From Ignelater luminosus (lineage: Eukaryota; Arthropoda; Insecta; Coleoptera; Elateridae): 64,000 nt of DNA. A program made the position numbers and the translations under genes. Positions 58,638-64,000 of this stretch are shown here, piece after piece. Within the stretch, counting starts at the first letter, position 1. Every line of letters begins with the position of its first letter. The stretch is taken from assembly GCA_011009095.1 (NCBI GenBank), contig VTPC01090932.1, positions 186,001 to 250,000 of the forward strand, in the 5' to 3' direction. The notes beneath the pieces were generated by a model. That model was not told where the DNA came from. It worked only from the letters and a program-made list of their open reading frames with translations, and did not search any database.

Positions 58638-59145
58638 GTCAATATTAAGGATACATTATTTAGAAACAGCCAAACACCTCTTACGTTCCTTTATTAAATC
58701 CAATAATGCAATACTATTGTTCATAATGTAGATTCGTTTATTACATACTTTACAATAACACTAAAAAAATACTAACAACCCTGATAGAATCGATGCAGAC
58801 ATAACATGCTATAGTACTACAACAAATGGAGACTATTTGAAATAAGCAATTCGAACGCTTTCAAATAGTTACTCATTTGCTTTCAGCAAAGACTAACAAT
58901 AAAAGTATTGATTTTTACATAATAAGTACTTCACAATAATAATTATTAGGAGCGTAAAAGAATTTAAAACCAAAACCAAAAATTATTATTCTCAGGTTAG
59001 TTCGTTGTTCTTTATATTTTGTTTCAAACAAACAAGTAGGTAATGTACAAAGCAATGCTTATTTATAACAGTCGAAACAACAATTTTATAGGAAGTTTTA
59101 TTAGCTGAGAATTTATTATCAAAACAAAACTATTGACTGGTGGTC
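58638..59145. other. no gene recognised
   Basis: A+T-rich sequence outside the IS630-like element. No motif was seen. Confidence 0.4.
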
Positions 59146-59253
59146 ATGGCCTACTTGCTGTTACTGTGGGAGTTCATAGCCGCCTTTACAGTGGGCATGG
59201 TTGTGGTCGGTATAACAATCAATAGGTACCCTAATATTTGGCTCATTGACTAA
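59146..59253 (+). CDS. candidate short membrane protein or first coding exon (35 codons)
   Basis: ATG at 59146 opens a 35-codon frame reading MAYLLLLWEFIAAFTVGMVV then VGITINRYPNIWLID before TAA. Residues 2-25 form one hydrophobic stretch, long enough for a transmembrane or signal-anchor helix, with one acidic residue. The codons prefer C or G in third positions (GCC, TAC, CTG, GTG, GGC, GTC), in contrast to the A+T-rich surroundings. TAGGTACC at about 59223-59230 offers a possible splice donor after residue 26, so it could be the first exon of a longer membrane protein. No family is recognised and the size is small, so chance is not excluded. Confidence 0.3.
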   Translation: MAYLLLLWEFIAAFTVGMVVVGITINRYPNIWLID

Positions 59254-60587
59254 CCCTATATTTTTATAACATTGAAAGAATTTCTATTTTTCATTTTCTG
59301 TGATTGTCATAAATATGAAAGCAACTGCAGATTTTTTAAATTAAAGAATTCCCCTTAAGGTAATTATTAGAATTACATGATATTAATTGTGTCACGAGAT
59401 TAATGTTATATTTACACAATCGCGCTAGTTATTATATTGCACCCAAGAATTTAAACCGCAAGAAATTCTCGGATTATTATCTAAATAACCACAGACTTAT
59501 AGAATAACAAATAAAAACCTAAAATAATCATAAACTGAATGCAATAATAGTAAAATAAATGAGGGTTTCAAGATCCACAAAAGAAGAATAAAAGCATTTG
59601 GATACACTTAACTTCAAATCTATCTTTAATAAACCTTGCTCGCTAACAAAACTATCAATTATTCGAGTTTCAAGTAATGTTATTGCCGAGGTTATTGTCA
59701 AAATTAAATGATTTTGGGTGCCAACTTTCAGATTACTACCTGAAATAGTAACAAGTAATCAGCAGGTGATGACAGTTGATTTATTACAGTCAGTTTAGTA
59801 TAATCTGTAACTAGTAGACAGTTCTAAAAACGCGTAAATTTCAAAACCGACAGTCTAACTATTATTGTTGCAATAGCCCGCCATCGAATTGTTGACCTAG
59901 ACCTGACCTAGAGGTTATCTTGACAATCGTATTTAATGAGACTATGTACTAGATTCAGCACACCAAGAAAATCTAAATTAATTTAGAAAAATACGATAAT
60001 TCAGTGATCGCAATTAAAATGAACTACTACAGTTACGGTTTATTGTGAATTTCTTCGATCGTTTTATTTTATATATCCTCTTATTATACAACAGTTATAA
60101 TAATCGAAAATCTTCATTAACTCTATAATAAATACCACACAAGATCATGATACTTCTGTTAAGCATTTGAATAAATTGCAAGTAAACAAAGTTAATTTAG
60201 ACTGGGAGTTTATAGAAACAAAAATTAAAAAGTTCTGCATAAGTGATCACTTTGACATTGTTTTTATTCTGTTGTGTTAATGAATCGTTCACAGAATTGG
60301 ACTATCAAATCGTCGACCCATTTGTAAGGCAATAAGCAAAATCCAAATTGGAAAGTCGTTCTTCGTCATAATAGAAATTTAGAATCTTGCTCCAAATACT
60401 ACAAATTAGTACCAGTTTCATCAAAGGAGCATTTGTTGATTTATTATTGAATATTAATTAGTATGCAAGAAAATTTTGCAAAGCTTTACGGTTTCTTATA
60501 CCTCCACAGAACATGAATTACCAGGAGTAATTGAAAATGTGTGCTTGATGGTAGCTAATTTTGAAGTTACACTTAAAACTGCAAAAG
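59254..60587. other. gene-free A+T-rich stretch
   Basis: No protein motif or repeat partner was found. If the frame at 59146 is an exon, a further exon could lie here, but I could not identify one. Confidence 0.4.
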
Positions 60588-60629
60588 ATTCCATTGAAAG
60601 TTTTCAGGTAGACACCCTGTATATTATCA
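60588..60629 (-). repeat. solo tip of the IS630-like family
   Basis: CATTGAAAGTTTTCAGGTAG followed by ACACCCTGTATA repeats the right tip at 58604-58637 (CATTGAAAGTTTTCAAATAG, ACACCTTGTATG). Only about 40 bp match, and the sequence before it differs. It is either a remnant of another copy or a very decayed non-autonomous element. Confidence 0.6.
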
Positions 60630-61890
60630 TTTAGTTATTACTAATACTGTTTAAAATTCTTTCTATCAAATTATTAACGTGTAAAAATAAAAAGTATTTG
60701 TTATTGAAGCGGTAAAAAGTATTACGAATGTTTCCTGGATAAAATCCATACGTATAGCAAAATTTATGAGAATTTTACTAATTGGGCAAAAATGTATCCC
60801 ATGTTGTTCTAAGAATAACAAGATGGCAAGACAGAAGAGTAAACAGCAGAATATCGAAAAGCAGCAAAACTGAAGGTTTAATCAAAACATTTTAAACAAC
60901 CAATAGACATGCATTACCGTTGGTAATAAAACTTACATAGAAAGAAACTATAGGTCATTATCAAGTAAGTAATAATATGTATGCAGGAAAAAGTTAGATG
61001 TTGCCATTAGGCATGAGATATTTTTCAAAAAATGCAAATCATGAGTCATTTGTTGGTGGATTATCAAAAGTGCCCTATCTATCATAAATGGTGTAATTAA
61101 CAGTATTATAAGCATCAAAAAGCGATTTAAGAAAGGCGATTAACTCAGTTGACTGATTTGCTTCGATTTATAAGTTGTAAAAATTGTAATAATTTAGGTA
61201 CGAGCATATTGTATTTAGCTAAAAACCTTAAAACTCCCCACAAAATATTATTTTGAAATACCAAAGTAGCATTGATATATTTATGTTTGTGCAAAGACAA
61301 ATAAGAACCATCAAATTAGACCTGCAGTTGTTCTATACAAAAAGTTTAGCTAAACAACTTTTTTTTCTTAATAAAATTTTTCAGTGCTTTAGTAAAATAT
61401 AAAAATAAAATTTTGGTTTTTGTAAAAGTTATCCCGGATTAAATATGGTTTCTGTTTTGTAATTTTAAATGTAACACGTCTTACTGGAAGTCTCCCAAGT
61501 GAGTTTGGGCGGAAATTGAACTCTGCGTTGTAATTCTACATTTGCTGGAAGAAATCAGATGCCATGTACAAATTCAAGTCTGTTACTATTCAAGGGCCGA
61601 TAATACGAGTTAAAAGTTTAGGGTGAACATCACAAGTCTCATAACAATGTACAAACTGGTCGTGTCTTAAATCCCCTAATGTAACATTTTTCGGTTTTGG
61701 CATTTAAGTACTCTAGTAGTGTCTTGTATGCATTGTAAGAAAACAAAATAAATTACCTTATGCTAATATAAAAATTGTTTCGGTTAGTAATTACAGTCGT
61801 CGCTAAAACAAAGGAAGTTTCATTTTAGCTGCTGTAGTACTACCTTGTGGACTTGAAGTTAGCTGTGATATTATATTATTATTATATTCA
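60630..61890. other. no gene recognised
   Basis: A+T-rich sequence with no motif recognised. Confidence 0.4.
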
Positions 61891-61899
61891 TAATATACG

Positions 61900-61993
61900 G
61901 GCACTCAGCGGTTGCTCTGTTGCCAATTCAGAGTTCTGGATGTTTCCGCTGCCTAAGTAACTGGAACCGCTGAGTCCGCTGAGTGCACCTGAA
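61900..61993. repeat. imperfect hairpin with GCACTCAGCGG arms
   Basis: GCACTCAGCGG (61902-61912) is inverted as CCGCTGAGTGC (about 61977-61987), with a second CCGCTGAGT at about 61968. The intervening segment is less A+T-rich than its surroundings. Confidence 0.55.
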
Positions 61994-62099
61994 CGCGTCC
62001 AGTCTATAAAGTAATTAATTAGAGTTTTCAAATAAAAACAAATTCTGTCGTCAAAATTAGAAATACCAATAGTGTAAAATCATCAACCAAAAGATGGCG

Positions 62100-62760
62100 C
62101 TAAATTTTGTCAAAAATCAAAGCCAATTTATGTAAGATAAAGTAACGACACCACACAAAAGACGATCGCAAATTGAACTCAGTAACGATTTTCTTTCCCC
62201 TAGAGGCGCTGTTGTTTCATGTTAAATTTTACAAGTTTAAACCTCAGTTTAAAAGTTTTAGCTTATGGAAATTTCAATTTTCGAAACAAGTAATTATTAA
62301 TGCCTTATTGTTTCATATTATTCTTTATTCTTTGCAAAGTTTGTGTAGGTAAGTGTATTTCCAATTTCCTCAGCATCATCTTCATCACTTTCACCATTTT
62401 TTTTTTATTATTTGAGGTACAACAAATTTCGTAGTGGTTGCATAACCGCTTTTGAATGGATTAGGTTAACTCAAATAACTCCGTCATGTAATTTGTATGA
62501 TCAGATCGTAAATATGAGTTGACTTTCCAAAAACGCGTTTAATACGCAACACCGTGGCATTAATTAATTAGAAATTTCTATTTAAATCTTAATAATCTCA
62601 CATGTATAAACTGACGTTTAAACTTGTCAAATTTGACATAAGACAACAGTGCCTCTAGTGGAGAGAAAGTCGTTATTGACCTCAATTTGCGATCGTGTTT
62701 TGTTTGGTGTCGTTACTTTATCTCACATGAACTAGCTTTGTCGAAAACGTATCAAAATGA
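62100..62760. mobile_element. non-coding inverted-repeat element (MITE-like)
   Basis: Arms 62104-62285 and 62562-62758 are inverted copies. Examples are AGATAAAGTAACGACACCA, GATCGCAAATTGA, CTAGAGGC(G/A)CTGTTGT and AAGTTTAAAC.TCAGTTTA. The loop of about 280 bp has no coding motif. Tip sequences and target duplication could not be fixed. Open frames crossing the right arm are accidental. Confidence 0.7.
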
Positions 62761-63404
62761 CGAAAAGCTGCAAACACCGTTGCCAGAGCTGATTATAAAT
62801 CTCTCAATTCGAAGATTTCTAACATTTATTATTGTTTCTGGCGATATATTTTACTGTTGTGGCAACAGCGTGATCATCAGATAATTATCCTCAAACACTA
62901 GGTGCGTTCAATGAAATTGCTACTACTCAGTTTCGTTCAATGAAAACAAATCGCTTGATATTATTCGTTTCAGTTAGTAGGGTAAAGAATTACTTAACGT
63001 TGTGACGATTAGAATTCCAGGTTATGAAATTCCAAATGACAGCTGGCGCCTATTTGCTCCATTCTATTAATTTCGATACGATAATCGTAATGGAACGAAT
63101 ATAATTCTGAAAATTTTTTTAGACAGAGAAAACAGGACTATTTCACTGCCTGTTGGTGCACAGACGGATGTTTGTTCCATCACGATTATGACTTGAAGTT
63201 AGCTGCTTCTTCACTCCATTAATCTTCGATGTGTACGAATTGTTACTACGTGCACTGAAAGCGCATACTGCTGTTTTGTTATGTTAAATGATGTTAAGTG
63301 TTGTCAAATACTATAATGTTTTCCCTGTTAGCTGAGGTTACCAACTTCTCAGTCCCCTTAACCTGGACAATTCCAACTTCCAGCGAGAGCCTTGGAGGAA
63401 GGAT
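62761..63404. other. no gene recognised
   Basis: No motif or repeat pair was found, except a 16-bp word (GACTTGAAGTTAGCTG) at about 63188 that also occurs at about 61850. Confidence 0.4.
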
Positions 63405-63640
63405 TTTTTCAAAACTACATCTGCTTTTTGTTAGTTAATTAAGGTAAAAATTAGATTTACGCATTCAACGTGTGATAATAAATTTGAAATATTTAAGTTT
63501 GTAAGTAGTTTTATCATATATCCAAAACTACATTAATTTTATTACAACAGAGTTGCCAATAGTGCAAGATGTGTTGCCTAAACAACAGTACATTTCGTGG
63601 TCACGTGGGTTGTAATCATATTCTGTTTCTGCACTATTGC
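63405..63640 (+). repeat. repeat shared with 49270-49525, copy B
   Basis: The same strand as copy A. It contains the equivalents of the donor (GGTAAAA at 63443) and acceptor (ACAACAG ending 63550), but the flanking LPCDREFG-family coding blocks are missing. It is therefore a fragment of another copy. Confidence 0.7.
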
Positions 63641-64000
63641 GCATCACTTTCAATTTATCAGCGTCTTTTCTTTAAGGAAACAGTTTCACATCCAGTGTTA
63701 ACATATTCTATTATCGTTTGACTATTCCTATTTGTGTAGCATTATTGGTTATCTCATTAATTAGACACAAAATTTTATCTTGTCAATATAGTAATTTTCT
63801 CGTAAGTTTCATCTACCAATAATTGTCAGCTGGGTAATTTTGTCTAGATCCGGGTCGTTGAAGTTAAGGTAGGTTTTCCAGATGCACATTTGGGAATGCA
63901 GTCAGATTTAACTGAATACGTAATTTATAGATAGGTGCGACCTTGTGCACTTTTCGGTTGTTATTGTGCTTCAAATGATCAACTCTGAATTTACTGTCAG
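63641..64000. other. no gene recognised
   Basis: A+T-rich window end with no motif seen. Confidence 0.35.

Noticed and set aside
1-64000. CRISPR array, operons or bacterial features
   Set aside because: No regularly spaced identical repeats; all coding relics are eukaryotic transposons.

Overview
This is a stretch of gene-poor, strongly A+T-rich eukaryotic nuclear DNA, most probably from an insect. The reasons are the density of decayed transposable elements and the families involved: RTE/'endonuclease-reverse transcriptase'-type LINEs, R1/I/jockey-type LINEs, a pogo-like element, Tc1- and IS630/mariner-like elements, a hAT-like element, a Gypsy remnant, a tRNA-derived SINE, and a DNA-transposon-like protein family with an 'LPCDREFG' motif. 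There are no operons, no CRISPR array, no rRNA and no convincing tRNA gene. I cannot name the species. Apart from one 35-residue candidate open reading frame (59146-59253), I see no host gene.

Layout. 0.7-1.5 kb: tail of an R1/I-type LINE. 6.07-8.12 kb: a pogo-like transposon with matching inverted ends and a decayed DDE transposase. 9.1-15.9 kb: two diverged copies of a composite block (9.15-9.89 plus 11.23-11.89 kb; 13.43-13.98 plus 14.82-15.9 kb) with LINE pieces between, and a SINE with an 11-bp target duplication inserted in one copy. 16.6-17.8 kb: two small tandem duplications. 21.5-23.8 kb: two approximately 150-bp direct repeats (LTRs) around the end of a Gypsy integrase, with a LINE inserted between them and bounded by a 9-bp target duplication. 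31.3-33.4 kb: a hAT-like element with a perfect 8-bp target duplication and inverted repeats of roughly 310-330 bp. 34.0-36.1 kb: an IS630-like transposase relic and a CR1/jockey-type LINE with an (ATT)n tail. 38.8-43.2 kb: a long RTE-type LINE and a second LINE fragment. 47.6-49.7 kb: a decayed gene of the 'LPCDREFG' family. 52.4-58.6 kb: an IS630-like element with inverted repeats of roughly 310-330 bp, broken by a LINE (11-bp target duplication inside its transposase gene) and by a Tc1-like element (TA target). 62.1-62.8 kb: an inverted-repeat element without coding capacity.

How the parts relate. The window is a layered record of insertions, not a set of cooperating genes. The clearest nests are LINE in Gypsy remnant (21.5-23.8 kb), SINE in an older repeat (15.7 kb, with a nearly empty relative of the site at about 11.84 kb), and LINE plus Tc1-like in IS630-like (52.4-58.6 kb). 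Almost every reading frame carries stops and frameshifts, so I annotate the elements as pseudogenes. Family names rest on motif recall and have not been searched against a database.
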